Positions 56,428 through 64,000 of a stretch of DNA of 64,000 nucleotides are shown here, piece after piece (position 1 is the first letter of the stretch; every line of letters starts with the position of its first letter). The position numbers and the translations under genes were made by a program. The stretch covers positions 1 to 64,000 of the forward strand of contig NZ_BCPR01000008.1 in assembly GCF_016586165.1 (NCBI RefSeq). The letters are read 5' to 3'. The notes under the pieces were generated by a model. That model made no database searches. It saw only the letters and a list, made by a program, of their open reading frames with translations, and was not told the origin of the DNA. The stretch comes from Dyella sp. EPa41. Its GTDB lineage: Bacteria > Pseudomonadota > Gammaproteobacteria > Xanthomonadales > Rhodanobacteraceae.

Positions 56428-56829
56428 ATGTCCCTGCGACATTACGAAGTCGTGTTCCTGGTCCACCCTGACCAGAGCGAGCAGGTCCCGGCGATGATCG
56501 AGCGCTACAAGGCGCTGATCGAGACCGACGGCGGCAAGATCCACCGCCTGGAAGACTGGGGCCGCCGCCAGCTGGCTTACCCGATCGTGAACCTGGCCAA
56601 GGCTCACTACGTCATGCTCAACATCGAAGTGAGCCAGAACGTGCTGAACGAGCTGGAGTCGGGCTTCCGCTTCAACGACGCCGTCCTGCGCCACCTCGTC
56701 ATCAAGCGTGACGCTGCCGACACCGAGCAGTCCTTCATCCTGAAGTCCAAGGAAAAGGATGACGCCAAGTCCTCGCGCCGCCGCGACGACGAAGCCCGTG
56801 ACGACAACGATCGCGACAGCGACGACTGA
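56428..56829 (+). CDS. rpsF: 30S ribosomal protein bS6
   Basis: The 133-residue protein has the S6 pattern [25 protein letters not shown] and the strand [15 protein letters not shown]. It binds S18 on the small-subunit platform. The last 25 residues form an acidic/basic tail ([20 protein letters not shown]), where E. coli S6 has polyglutamate added. AAGGAG lies 7 bases before the ATG. It heads rpsF-rpsR-rplI-dnaB. Confidence 0.97.
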   Translation: MSLRHYEVVFLVHPDQSEQVPAMIERYKALIETDGGKIHRLEDWGRRQLAYPIVNLAKAHYVMLNIEVSQNVLNELESGFRFNDAVLRHLVIKRDAADTEQSFILKSKEKDDAKSSRRRDDEARDDNDRDSDD

Positions 56830-56845
56830 TCAGGAGCACTAAGCC

Positions 56846-57076
56846 ATGTCCAAGTTCTTCCGCCGCCGCAAGTTCTGCCGCTTCACGGCTGAAAACGTGA
56901 AGGAGATCGATTACAAGGATCTCAACACGCTGCGCCAGTACGTCACCGAGAACGGCAAGATCGTGCCGAGCCGCATCACCGGCACCAAGGCCCGCTACCA
57001 GCGTCAGCTGGCGACCGCGATCAAGCGCGCCCGCTTCCTGGCCCTGCTGCCGTACACCGACAACCACGACGTCTAA
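56846..57076 (+). CDS. rpsR: 30S ribosomal protein bS18
   Basis: The 76-residue protein has FRRRKFCRF and the [49 protein letters not shown] core that defines S18, with one cysteine (Cys12). It pairs with S6. It lies 16 bases after rpsF. The gap to rplI is unusually long (221 bases) because a repeat pair has been inserted. Confidence 0.97.
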   Translation: MSKFFRRRKFCRFTAENVKEIDYKDLNTLRQYVTENGKIVPSRITGTKARYQRQLATAIKRARFLALLPYTDNHDV

Positions 57077-57092
57077 GCAACGTCTTCAGCTT

Positions 57093-57225
57093 CCTCTCCC
57101 CTCCGGGGAGAGGACTGAGGTGAGGGGTGGGTGCTCGCGACAGGGCATCTGCAGGCGGGCTCCGGTCGAAGGTGCTCGCTGGATTGACCCCTCATCCCAG
57201 CCTTCTCCCCCAAAGGGGAGAAGGA
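57093..57225. repeat. Inverted pair of family B repeats inside the rpsR-rplI gap
   Basis: CTCTCCCCTCCGGGGAGAGG with TGAGGTGAGGGGTG at the left is answered in opposite orientation by ACCCCTCATCCCAGCCTTCT with CCCCCAAAGGGGAGAAGG at the right. Each half forms a hairpin and the two halves can pair over about 130 bases. Such an element in a ribosomal-protein operon may act as processing or attenuation site. Confidence 0.8.
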
Positions 57226-57297
57226 GTGGAAAACCAAATTCGGACAACCGTCCACGGCTGCGTCGGGCCACACCGGCGCTAACGAAAAGGAACCACC

Positions 57298-57747
57298 ATG
57301 GAACTGATTCTTCTCGAGAAAGTCCGCAACCTCGGCAACCTGGGCGACAAGGTCAAGGTGAAGCCGGGTTACGGCCGTAACTACCTGTTGCCGCAGGGCA
57401 AGGCCGTGCCGGTCAACGCCGCCAACCTCGAAGCCTTCGAGAAGCGCCGCGCCGAGTACGAAGCCAAGGCTGCGTCGCAGCTGTCCGGCGCCGAAGGCCG
57501 CAAGGCCAAGCTGGAAGGCGTCGAGGTGACCCTCACCGTCAATGCCAGCCCGGAAGGCAAGCTGTACGGCTCGGTCGGTCCGCGGGAAATTTCCGAAGCC
57601 CTCCAGGCTGCCGGCCATGACGTGCACAAGAACGAAGTGATCCAGGGCGAAGGCCCGATCCGCCACACCGGCGAATTCGAAGCCGTGATCGCGCTGCACG
57701 CCGACGTGCAGACCCAGGTCAAGGTGATCGTGGTCGGCGAAAAGTAA
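57298..57747 (+). CDS. rplI: 50S ribosomal protein bL9
   Basis: The 149-residue protein has the N-terminal L9 signature [32 protein letters not shown] and a C-terminal domain typical of the family. L9 sits near the L1 stalk and helps keep reading frame. AAAAGGAACC precedes the ATG. Repeats separate it from rpsR, but the next genes follow normally. Confidence 0.97.
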   Translation: MELILLEKVRNLGNLGDKVKVKPGYGRNYLLPQGKAVPVNAANLEAFEKRRAEYEAKAASQLSGAEGRKAKLEGVEVTLTVNASPEGKLYGSVGPREISEALQAAGHDVHKNEVIQGEGPIRHTGEFEAVIALHADVQTQVKVIVVGEK

Positions 57748-57773
57748 GCCGGATCATCGCTTGCGATACCCAG

Positions 57774-57803
57774 ACGGGCGCCTCCGGGCGCCCGTTTGCT
57801 TTT
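57774..57803 (+). terminator. Terminator hairpin after rplI
   Basis: ACGGGCGCC and GGGCGCCCGT pair with a short TCC loop, followed by TTGCTTTT. It lies about 27 bases after the rplI stop, so dnaB probably needs its own promoter. Confidence 0.8.
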
Positions 57804-57819
57804 GGTCTGGCGCGTGGCG

Positions 57820-57861
57820 TTTTCCACCGCCTTATCCACAGATAACCACAGCTTTTCCACA
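57820..57861 (+). promoter_or_regulatory. Cluster of DnaA-box-like sites upstream of dnaB
   Basis: TTATCCACA at 57832-57840 is a perfect consensus DnaA box. TTTTCCACA at 57853-57861 and TTTTCCACC near 57820-57828 are close variants, all in the same orientation within 42 bases, about 100 bases before the dnaB ATG and downstream of the rplI terminator. Confidence 0.6.
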
Positions 57862-57956
57862 GGGTTATTGTCTCGTCGCCTGAGATGGCGCCGCGTATGC
57901 TCTGTGGTCATTGCCATGCCGTCGGCGCCGCCGCCGGTTCGCTCCGAGGAACCGCG

Positions 57957-59384
57957 ATGTCCTTCGTTTCCGACCGCTCCGAAGAATCCGGGCGCCGCCG
58001 CCGTACCGAGCGCAAGCCGTCGCCGGCCATCGATGCGCTGCGCGTGCCGCCGCACTCGATCGACGCGGAGCAGGCCGTGCTGGGCGGCCTCATGCTCTCG
58101 CCCGATTCGCTGGACAAGGTGGCCGACCGCCTGAGCGAGCAGGACTTCTACCGCAAGGACCATCGCCTGATCTGGCGCGCCATCACCGAGCTGGCCGGCA
58201 AGGGCATGCCCTGCGATGCGGTGACCCTGGGCGACTGGTTCGAGGCCAATGGCCTGGCCGAAATGGTCGGCGGCGCCGCCTACCTGATCGAACTGGCCAA
58301 CACCACGCCCAGCGCCGCGAACATTGGCGCCTACGCGGAAATCGTGCGCGAGAAGTCGGTGCTGCGCCAGCTCATCGATGCCGGCGTGGGTATCACCGAA
58401 GACGGCTACCAGCCCGATGGCATGGGCGTGCAGGAAGTACTGGAGCGCGCCGAGCAGGCCGTGTTCAAGATCGCCGAGTCCGGCGCGCGCGGCAAGAAGG
58501 ACACGGTGTCGATGCGCGAGGCGGTGAAGGATGCCTTCCGCATTCTCTCCGAGCGTTTCGAGAACAAGGGCCAGCTCACCGGCGTATCCACCGGCTTTTC
58601 CGATCTGGACGAGCTCACCTCGGGCCTGCAGCCCTCCGACCTGATCATCGTCGCGGCGCGCCCGTCGATGGGCAAGACCGCTTTCTCGGTGAACATGGCC
58701 GAAGCGGTGGCGATGCGCGGCAAGAAGGCCGTGGCGATCTTCTCGATGGAAATGTCGGCCTCGCAGCTGGCCTTCCGCATGATTTCCTCGGTGGGTCGCA
58801 TCCACGCGCAGCACCTGCGCAATGGCGACCTCGCTGAAGAAGACTGGCCGCGCGTCACCAACGCCATCGCGCTGCTGTCCGAAGCCAAGATCTTCATCGA
58901 TGACACGCCGGGCCTGTCGCCGGTGGAGATGCGTTCGCGCGCCCGCCGCCTGCATCGCGAACACGGCGGCCTCGGACTCATCGTGATCGACTACCTGCAG
59001 CTGATGCAGGTGCCGGGCATGAAGGAAAACCGCGCGACGGAAATCTCGGAAATCTCGCGCTCGTTGAAGGGCCTGGCCAAGGAACTCAACTGTCCGGTGA
59101 TCGCCCTGTCGCAGTTGAACCGCTCGCTGGAACAGCGCGCCGACAAGCGCCCGATGATGTCGGACCTGCGCGAATCCGGCGCTATCGAGCAGGACGCGGA
59201 CGTGATCATGTTCATCTACCGCGACGAGTACTACAACAAGGAATCGCCGGACAAAGGCCTGGCCGAAATCATCATCGGCAAGCAGCGTAACGGCCCTACC
59301 GATACGGTGAAGCTGACCTTCCTGGGTCATTACACCAAGTTCGAGAACTACGCGCCCGATTCGTTCGTCGGCGCGTTCGATTGA
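57957..59384 (+). CDS. dnaB: Replicative DNA helicase DnaB
   Basis: The 475-residue helicase has the N-terminal DnaG-interacting domain (PHSIDAEQAVLGGLMLSPDSLDKVADRL), a linker, and the RecA-like motor with Walker A ARPSMGKTAF, Walker B LIVIDYLQLM and DLRESGAIEQDADVI. It unwinds DNA at the fork. GAGGA lies 6 bases before ATG 57957. The upstream frame is not supported. No intein or insertion is seen. DnaA-box-like sites precede the gene. Confidence 0.97.
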   Translation: MSFVSDRSEESGRRRRTERKPSPAIDALRVPPHSIDAEQAVLGGLMLSPDSLDKVADRLSEQDFYRKDHRLIWRAITELAGKGMPCDAVTLGDWFEANGLAEMVGGAAYLIELANTTPSAANIGAYAEIVREKSVLRQLIDAGVGITEDGYQPDGMGVQEVLERAEQAVFKIAESGARGKKDTVSMREAVKDAFRILSERFENKGQLTGVSTGFSDLDELTSGLQPSDLIIVAARPSMGKTAFSVNMAEAVAMRGKKAVAIFSMEMSASQLAFRMISSVGRIHAQHLRNGDLAEEDWPRVTNAIALLSEAKIFIDDTPGLSPVEMRSRARRLHREHGGLGLIVIDYLQLMQVPGMKENRATEISEISRSLKGLAKELNCPVIALSQLNRSLEQRADKRPMMSDLRESGAIEQDADVIMFIYRDEYYNKESPDKGLAEIIIGKQRNGPTDTVKLTFLGHYTKFENYAPDSFVGAFD

Positions 59385-59413
59385 CGCGGCCCAGGGCAAG
59401 CACGCCGCACTTA

Positions 59414-59443
59414 AGGCACCGTTCCGCTTTGCGAATGGTGCCT
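59414..59443 (+). terminator. Hairpin after dnaB
   Basis: AGGCACCGTTC pairs with GAATGGTGCCT (one G-T pair) across an eight-base loop. No long T-run follows. It lies 30 bases after the dnaB stop. Confidence 0.55.
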
Positions 59444-59545
59444 GTACCGATCGCGTCCGTATGCGTTTCTTGCACGTAAAACCGGTGGCGGGTTCACATC
59501 CGCGGGCGCAACCTCGTGCCGTCTCCATCGCAAGAGGCACAACGC

Positions 59546-59698
59546 ATGTCGCTGATCCTTCTGCTCATCATCGTATTGCTGTTGCTCGGTGCGCTGCCTA
59601 CCTGGCCCTATAGCCGCGCATGGGGGTATGGGCCCAGCGGCGGTCTGGGGCTGATCCTGATCATCCTGATCGTTCTGCTGGTCCTGGGTGTTATCTGA
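59546..59698 (+). CDS. DUF3309 family tiny membrane protein
   Basis: The 50-residue protein has two hydrophobic stretches around a conserved LPTWPYSRAWGYGPSGGLG centre, exactly the DUF3309 pattern. The function is unknown, though the family is widely present in proteobacteria and often linked to envelope stress genes. The ATG at 59546 fits. The next gene starts 10 bases after the stop, so they are likely cotranscribed. Confidence 0.88.
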   Translation: MSLILLLIIVLLLLGALPTWPYSRAWGYGPSGGLGLILIILIVLLVLGVI

Positions 59699-59708
59699 GG
59701 ATGCTGCC

Positions 59709-59930
59709 ATGACCCGAGTCGTGATCCCTGCGTTGCTGGCAACCGCTTGCCTGGCGTTGGGTGGTTGCGGCGGTCGCACTCACGTGGTGCAGACCAACAA
59801 TGAAACCTGCGGCAAGCAAATGAGCGATCTGCAGGACGCGCTTGCTTCCGGAGCGATGACCCAGCACGAGTACAACAAGGCTCATCGCGCGGCCATGGAG
59901 CGCTGCACGAGGCGCGACGATCGCGACTAG
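59709..59930 (+). CDS. Small lipoprotein with C-terminal SHOCT-like helix
   Basis: The 73-residue product has a lipoprotein signal with lipobox LGGCG (Cys20) and two further cysteines (Cys34, Cys66). The segment KQMSDLQDALASGAMTQHEYNKAHRAAMERC has the Asp/Leu-x-x-G-x-I/M-T-x-x-E-F/Y pattern of SHOCT-type short domains. GAGG lies 8 bases before the ATG at 59709. Function unknown. It follows the DUF3309 gene closely and may share its promoter. Confidence 0.72.
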   Translation: MTRVVIPALLATACLALGGCGGRTHVVQTNNETCGKQMSDLQDALASGAMTQHEYNKAHRAAMERCTRRDDRD

Positions 59931-60006
59931 CGGTCGTCCGCCCTCGAAATGCCATGCCAATGGCCCGCGGTCGACGTGGCCTGGCGCTAGGGTGAAACAC
60001 GCAAAG

Positions 60007-60061
60007 CCGGCTGGTCCCGGACAAGGCTGCTAAGCTGGCAGCCTTGTCCGGGACCAGCCGG
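60007..60061 (+). repeat. Perfect 24-bp inverted repeat with 7-base loop in the alr leader
   Basis: The arms 60007-60030 (begins CCGGCTGGTCCCGG) and 60038-60061 (ends GGGACCAGCCGG) are exact reverse complements with loop TAAGCTG. It ends 52 bases before the alr ATG. There is no T-run, so it is not a normal terminator. It does not match the other repeat families seen here. Confidence 0.9.
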
Positions 60062-60113
60062 TCCGTATGCTTCCACTCCTTCCGTCACGCGCCACAGCCG
60101 GCGCCGAGCAGGC

Positions 60114-61202
60114 ATGAGCCGCACCACCGTCGCTACCATCCATCTCGGCGCCTTGCGCCACAATCTCGCCCGCATCAAGCAACTGGCGGCTCCTGCCAAG
60201 GTCATGGCCGTGGTGAAGGCCGATGCCTATGGCCATGGGTTGGAACGTGTCGCGCGGGCGCTGGATGGCGACGCCGATGCGTTTGCCGTGGCGGCATTGG
60301 GAGACGGCCTGCGCCTGCGGGCGGCCGGGCACCGGCAACGCATCGTGGTGCTGTCGGGCCCGGATCGCGCCAGCGACATCGCCGAGATGCAACGCCTCAG
60401 CCTCGATGCCGCGATCCATCACGAGGACCAGTTGCAGTGGCTCAAGGAGGCCTCGCCCGCGCGTGGCCCGTTGCGCGTGTGGCTGAAGGTCGACAGCGGC
60501 ATGCATCGCCTCGGCTTCGCGCCGGAGGCAGTGGCTTTCGTCCATGCGCAACTCGCGGCGATGCCAGGCATCGATCCGGAGATCGGGCTGCTGACCCATT
60601 TCGCGGAGTCGGAAGTGTTCGATGGCACCGAAACGCTCGCGCAGATCGCGCGTTTCGCCAAAGCCACGCAAGGCTTGCGCGGGCCTCGCTCGCTGTCCAA
60701 CTCCGCTGCCGTGCTGGGCTGGACCGAGGCCAAGGGCGACTGGGTGCGCACGGGCGGGTTGCTTTACGGTCTTTCGGTGGTGGACGGCAAGACCGGCGCA
60801 GACTTCGGCTTCCGCCCCGCGATGACCCTGAGTACGCGCCTGATCGCCATCAACCGCATCGGCAAGGGTGAGCGCATCGGCTACAACGGCACCTGGACCT
60901 GCCCGGAAGACATGCCGGTGGGCGTCGCCGCCGTAGGCTACGGCGACGGCTATCCGCGCAGCGCCGTGGCAGGTACGCCGGTGCTGGTCGGGGAGCAGCG
61001 CGTACCGCTGATCGGCCGGGTCTCCATGGACCTGATCACGCTCGATCTGCGTCAGGCGCCCGAAGCCAGGGTGGGTGACCGCGTGACGCTGTGGGGTCCG
61101 GAGCTTCCCGTGGAAATCATCGCCGCGCAGGCGGGCACCATCTCCTATGACCTGACCTGCGGCATGACCCGTCGCGTACTGTTCGTCGAGGACGAGCACT
61201 GA
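60114..61202 (+). CDS. alr: Alanine racemase
   Basis: The 362-residue PLP enzyme has Lys35 in AVVKADAYGHG (the PLP Schiff base) and Tyr257 in GYNGTW (the opposite-face base), with SNSAAVL and GDGYPR in between and after. It makes D-alanine for peptidoglycan. The ATG at 60114 gives the usual SRTTVATIHLGALRHNL start. A long perfect hairpin lies just upstream. radA follows after 72 bases. Confidence 0.96.
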   Translation: MSRTTVATIHLGALRHNLARIKQLAAPAKVMAVVKADAYGHGLERVARALDGDADAFAVAALGDGLRLRAAGHRQRIVVLSGPDRASDIAEMQRLSLDAAIHHEDQLQWLKEASPARGPLRVWLKVDSGMHRLGFAPEAVAFVHAQLAAMPGIDPEIGLLTHFAESEVFDGTETLAQIARFAKATQGLRGPRSLSNSAAVLGWTEAKGDWVRTGGLLYGLSVVDGKTGADFGFRPAMTLSTRLIAINRIGKGERIGYNGTWTCPEDMPVGVAAVGYGDGYPRSAVAGTPVLVGEQRVPLIGRVSMDLITLDLRQAPEARVGDRVTLWGPELPVEIIAAQAGTISYDLTCGMTRRVLFVEDEH

Positions 61203-61274
61203 TCCGCGTCTCGCCGCCTGCGATGGCGGCCCGTTAAGCTCACCGCATCAAGCAACGGTTTCCAGGGAATCCGC

Positions 61275-62654
61275 ATGGCCAAAGCCAAGACCGCCTACGT
61301 CTGCGCCGACTGCGGCGCAGAGCACTCCAAATGGCAGGGCCAATGCATCGAGTGCAACGCGTGGAACACGCTGAGCGAATTCGTGGTGCAGCCTGCCGTG
61401 AAATCGGTAGCCGCGGCACGCACGACCGGCTATGCCGGCGCGGCCGCGGGCTCGCCGAAGGTCACGCCGTTGACGGCCGTGGCGCTGAGCGCGGAGACGC
61501 GCACGTTGACCGGCATCGGTGAGCTCGATCGCGTGCTGGGCGGCGGCCTCGTGGACGGCTCGGTGGTGCTGATCGGCGGCGATCCCGGTATCGGCAAGTC
61601 CACCTTGTTGCTGCAAATGCTGGGCACGCTGGGCACGCAGGTCCCCAGCGTCTACGTCACGGGCGAAGAGTCGCTGGCGCAGGTGGCCGCACGCGCGCAG
61701 CGCCTGGACCTTCCGCTGGGCCCGCTGCACGCGCTGGCGGAAACCTGCATCGAGCGCATCATCGAGCAGGCATTGAACAGCCGTCCGCGCGTGCTGGTGA
61801 TCGATTCCATACAGACCATCTGGACCGAACTGCTTGCCGCGGCACCGGGGTCGGTGAGCCAGGTGAGGGAGTCGGCGGCGAAGCTCACGCGTTTCGCCAA
61901 GGAAACCGGCACCTCGGTATTCCTGGTCGGCCACGTCACCAAGGAAGGTGGCATCGCCGGTCCGCGCGTGCTCGAGCACATGGTGGACGCGGTGCTGTAC
62001 TTCGAAGGCGAATCCGGCAGCCGCTTCCGCGTGCTGCGCGCGTTCAAGAACCGCTTTGGCGCGGTGAACGAGCTGGGCGTGTTCGCCATGTCCGAGAAGG
62101 GGCTGCGCGAAGTGACCAACCCGTCGGCGATCTTCCTCTCCGCGCACAGCGGGCCGACTTCCGGCAGCGCCGTGATGGTGACACGCGAAGGTACGCGCCC
62201 GTTGCTGGTGGAAGTGCAGGCGCTGGTGGATCAATCGTCGCTGGGCAATCCGCGCCGCGTTGCGCTGGGCCTGGAGCAGAACCGCCTGGCCATGCTGCTG
62301 GCGGTGTTGCACCGGCACGGTGGCGTGGCGGCCTACGACCAGGACGTGTTCGTCAACGTGGTGGGTGGCATCCGCGTGCAGGAAACCGCCGCCGATCTGC
62401 CGGTGTTGCTGGCGGTGCTGTCCTCGCTGCGCGATCGTCCGTTGCCCGAGAAGACCATCGCATTCGGCGAAGTGGGCCTGTCGGGCGAGATCCGTCCGGT
62501 GCCCAATGGCGAGGAGCGTCTGAAGGAGGCCGCGCATCACGGCTTCCAGAAGGCCATTGTGCCCAAGGCGAATGCGCCCAAGAAGGGCAAGGTCGGGGAG
62601 ATGGAAGTGGTGGCGGTGGAGCGCCTCTCGCAGGCGCTGGAAGCCTGCCGCTAG
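61275..62654 (+). CDS. radA: DNA repair protein RadA
   Basis: The 459-residue protein has the N-terminal zinc finger (Cys10, Cys13, Cys24, Cys27), Walker A GGDPGIGKST at 101-110, the RadA-specific KNRFG at 258-262 and a C-terminal Lon-like domain. RadA drives branch migration in recombination repair together with RecA. The start at ATG 61275 is standard. It is followed by the second copy of the long repeat element. Confidence 0.97.
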   Translation: MAKAKTAYVCADCGAEHSKWQGQCIECNAWNTLSEFVVQPAVKSVAAARTTGYAGAAAGSPKVTPLTAVALSAETRTLTGIGELDRVLGGGLVDGSVVLIGGDPGIGKSTLLLQMLGTLGTQVPSVYVTGEESLAQVAARAQRLDLPLGPLHALAETCIERIIEQALNSRPRVLVIDSIQTIWTELLAAAPGSVSQVRESAAKLTRFAKETGTSVFLVGHVTKEGGIAGPRVLEHMVDAVLYFEGESGSRFRVLRAFKNRFGAVNELGVFAMSEKGLREVTNPSAIFLSAHSGPTSGSAVMVTREGTRPLLVEVQALVDQSSLGNPRRVALGLEQNRLAMLLAVLHRHGGVAAYDQDVFVNVVGGIRVQETAADLPVLLAVLSSLRDRPLPEKTIAFGEVGLSGEIRPVPNGEERLKEAAHHGFQKAIVPKANAPKKGKVGEMEVVAVERLSQALEACR

Positions 62655-63258
62655 CAAACCCCATCCACACCACCCCGCGTGTAGGAGCGCACCCTGTGCG
62701 CGACAGCCTTTCGCGGTGGGCGGCATGGTTGTGGTTCTTGTGAGAGCGGGATGTTGCCTTCGGTAGCCACGCTGTCGCAAGAGTGCCGCTTACGCAGCGG
62801 GCGTTTCGACGTCCTGCCGGCCGCCGAGTCACTTTTCTTTTGCTGGCCCAAAAGAAAAGTAACCCAAAGAAAATGGCCTTCAGAGCCAAGGCTCTTAGCA
62901 GTACGGGGGATAGGAGCGTCGGACGACTGAGGTCAACCGGGAAGGGCTCGTTATTACCTCGAACGAAGCGGCTACACCGCCACGCGCCGTCGCGAAGAGG
63001 ACTTAAGGCCACTTCGCTGAGCCGCAATGAAGTCTATGGGGTGCCGCACCCTTCCTCCCTCTCCCCTCCGGGGCACGCGGGGAGCGGCCATGGATGGTCG
63101 CGGCTTTGAGGAGCGAGGAGAGGGCGGGGGTGAGGGGTGGGGCTCGCGAAATTCCTCCCTACCTCTGTAGGAGCGCACCCTGTGCGCGAAAAGCCTACAG
63201 AGCAATGACGCCGAGACTCTGCCATCGCGCACTGGGCCACAAGGAAGTCGTCCGTCGC
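62655..63258. other. Gene-free repeat region between radA and the GST gene
   Basis: The 604 bases hold the second copy of the long element, then a further family A core (GTAGGAGCGCACCCTGTGCG at about 63168) with a degraded partner. Small frames here only echo the repeats. No promoter or RNA gene is clear. Confidence 0.7.
62681..63149. repeat. Long dispersed element, copy 2 (about 470 bases)
   Basis: It is collinear with 41627-42097. The uninterrupted 84-base match is 62797-62880. The same 12-bp hairpin (62831-62860) and AGAGCC/GGCTCT hairpin occur, and the family B unit lies at the right end. Here only one 145-base unit precedes the core, against three at copy 1. Substitutions are spread, some compensatory in the hairpin flanks. 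Confidence 0.88.
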
Positions 63259-63873
63259 CTACACCGGCGGCAGGGCCGCAAAGTCCGGGTGCTGTTCCGC
63301 CTGTCGGGCGAACCGCGCCAGGTTCGGATAGGCCTCTGCGTCGATCACGTCGGCGGCGACGATCTGGGTGAAGCCCCAGGCCACGGCAATCGACACGTCC
63401 GCCTGCGTCGGCGTGTTGCCGAACAGCCATCCATTCGCGCCATCCACCTCGCGCTCAAGCAGGTCATAGGCCGAGCGCAGCTGTCCTTGCACGCGGTGCA
63501 GCCAGCCCGCATCGCGCTTGTCTTCGTCGCGCTTGTGCTCGTACACGATCTGCACGCTCTTCTCGCTGGCGGCGATGGCGATGCCGATGAGGCGCGTGGC
63601 GCGCAGGCGTTGCGCGGCATCGTCGGGCATCAACGGCGCGTTGCTGCTGATGGATTGCGCCCAGTCGATGATCAGGCTGGACTCGGTGAGCAGCGTGCCG
63701 TCGTCCAGCACCAGCGTGGGCGCCTTGACCAGCGGGTTCACCCGTCGGAACTCGTCGAAGTTGCGAAAGACCGACCAGTTGCGGTGCGTGAATGGAATGC
63801 CCAGCAGGCGCAGCGAAATGGCCGTGCGGCGTACATAGGGCGAGTCGAGCATGCCGATCAATTCCACGAGCAT
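63259..63873 (-). CDS. Glutathione S-transferase family protein
   Basis: The 204-residue protein has a thioredoxin-like N-terminal domain (LIGMLDSPYVRRTAISLRLLGIPF, with Ser11 as the likely glutathione-activating residue and TESSLIIDW as the glutathione site) and an all-helical C-terminal domain. This is a bacterial GST of unassigned class. Substrate unknown. GGGAG lies four bases before ATG 63873. It ends on the repeat region and follows purU with a six-base gap, so the two may form an operon. Confidence 0.88.
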   Translation of the reverse strand: MLVELIGMLDSPYVRRTAISLRLLGIPFTHRNWSVFRNFDEFRRVNPLVKAPTLVLDDGTLLTESSLIIDWAQSISSNAPLMPDDAAQRLRATRLIGIAIAASEKSVQIVYEHKRDEDKRDAGWLHRVQGQLRSAYDLLEREVDGANGWLFGNTPTQADVSIAVAWGFTQIVAADVIDAEAYPNLARFARQAEQHPDFAALPPV

Positions 63874-63879
63874 CTCCCG

Positions 63880-64000
63880 TCAGGAATGGAAAACCACGGT
63901 CTTGCTGCCGTTGAGCAATACACGGTCGTCGAGATAAAGGCGAAGCGTGCGGGCCAGCACGCGGCGTTCGATGTCGCGGCCGATGCGGATCAGGTCATCG
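63880..64000 (-). CDS. purU: Formyltetrahydrofolate deformylase, C-terminal end (partial)
   Basis: The frame runs off the right edge and shows only about 39 residues: [19 protein letters not shown] and [10 protein letters not shown], the conserved end of PurU. PurU hydrolyses 10-formyl-THF to formate and THF, balancing one-carbon and purine supply. Only the tail is visible, so this assignment is from motif memory. The stop codon is at 63880-63882. Confidence 0.8.
   Translation of the reverse strand, partial: DDLIRIGRDIERRVLARTLRLYLDDRVLLNGSKTVVFHS

Overview
The window looks like chromosomal DNA of a high-GC gammaproteobacterium of the Xanthomonadales (Lysobacterales), most likely family Rhodanobacteraceae (Dyella, Luteibacter, Frateuria or Rhodanobacter type). 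This is inferred from protein style, from the core order leuS-lptE-holA-nadD / rsfS-rlmH / maf, from rpsF-rpsR-rplI-dnaB-alr-radA, and from the abundant extragenic palindromes (core GTAGGAGCGCACC with CTGTGCGCGA or CAGTGCGCGA). I see no prophage, transposase, CRISPR array, tRNA or rRNA gene. Coding density is high, with many ATGA/GTGA overlaps.

Layout. 1-1.6 kb: end of the methylcitrate-cycle genes (acnD end, prpF). 1.9-4.9 kb: a secreted S9 peptidase and a thioredoxin-TPR chaperone-like protein. 5.0-8.6 kb: a pqiA-pqiA-pqiB-pqiC envelope lipid-transport operon. 8.8-13.9 kb: leuS-lptE-holA-nadD. 14.0-20.1 kb: a block that separates nadD from its usual partner rsfS. It holds a periplasmic thiol/methionine-sulfoxide repair pair (dipZ-msrB), a divergent sigF-like ECF sigma factor with an NrsF anti-sigma, two small secreted Met/Lys repeat proteins and a flavin oxidoreductase. 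20.2-24.8 kb: rsfS-rlmH, GNAT, a succinate/acetate CoA-transferase, maf, CPBP protease. 25-32 kb: TerC-CBS protein, MAPEG, YpfJ-type metallopeptidase, YkgJ protein, then a second ECF sigma/zinc anti-sigma pair divergent from a Tat-exported phosphoesterase-cupredoxin operon, and a YgiD-type dioxygenase. 32-41 kb: two DEAD-box helicases (deaD-like, rhlE-like), an SDR-fghA-rimJ run, a DoxX-like protein, methyltransferase, MFS transporter, slyD. 41.2-42.3 kb: a gene-free repeat region. 42.3-56.2 kb: ohrR-ohr, NlpC/P60 lipoprotein, a secreted ChaN/Ere-like protein, DadA-like oxidase, gor, N-formylglutamate amidohydrolase-like protein, a third small His/Lys-rich secreted protein, an operon of muconic-semialdehyde-type dehydrogenase, beta-carbonic anhydrase and RidA, an SDR, MalM-like lipoprotein, asnS and an A-type Fe-S protein. 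56.4-64 kb: rpsF-rpsR-rplI-dnaB, two tiny envelope proteins, alr, radA, a second copy of the repeat region, a GST and the end of purU.

The most interesting logic is regulatory. Three start regions in the sigF-like block (sigma-nrsF, dipZ-msrB, first Met/Lys repeat gene) each carry GTAAC-N17-CGAA at the right place and orientation, which reads as one small autoregulated envelope redox/metal stress regulon. The second ECF locus carries its own pair of matching divergent sites, GGAATAA-N16-GTAKTA (K = G or T), in front of the sigma gene and the phosphoesterase-cupredoxin operon. Both were found by eye and need a genome-wide motif scan and expression data. A roughly 470-bp hairpin-rich intergenic element occurs in two near-identical copies 21 kb apart.
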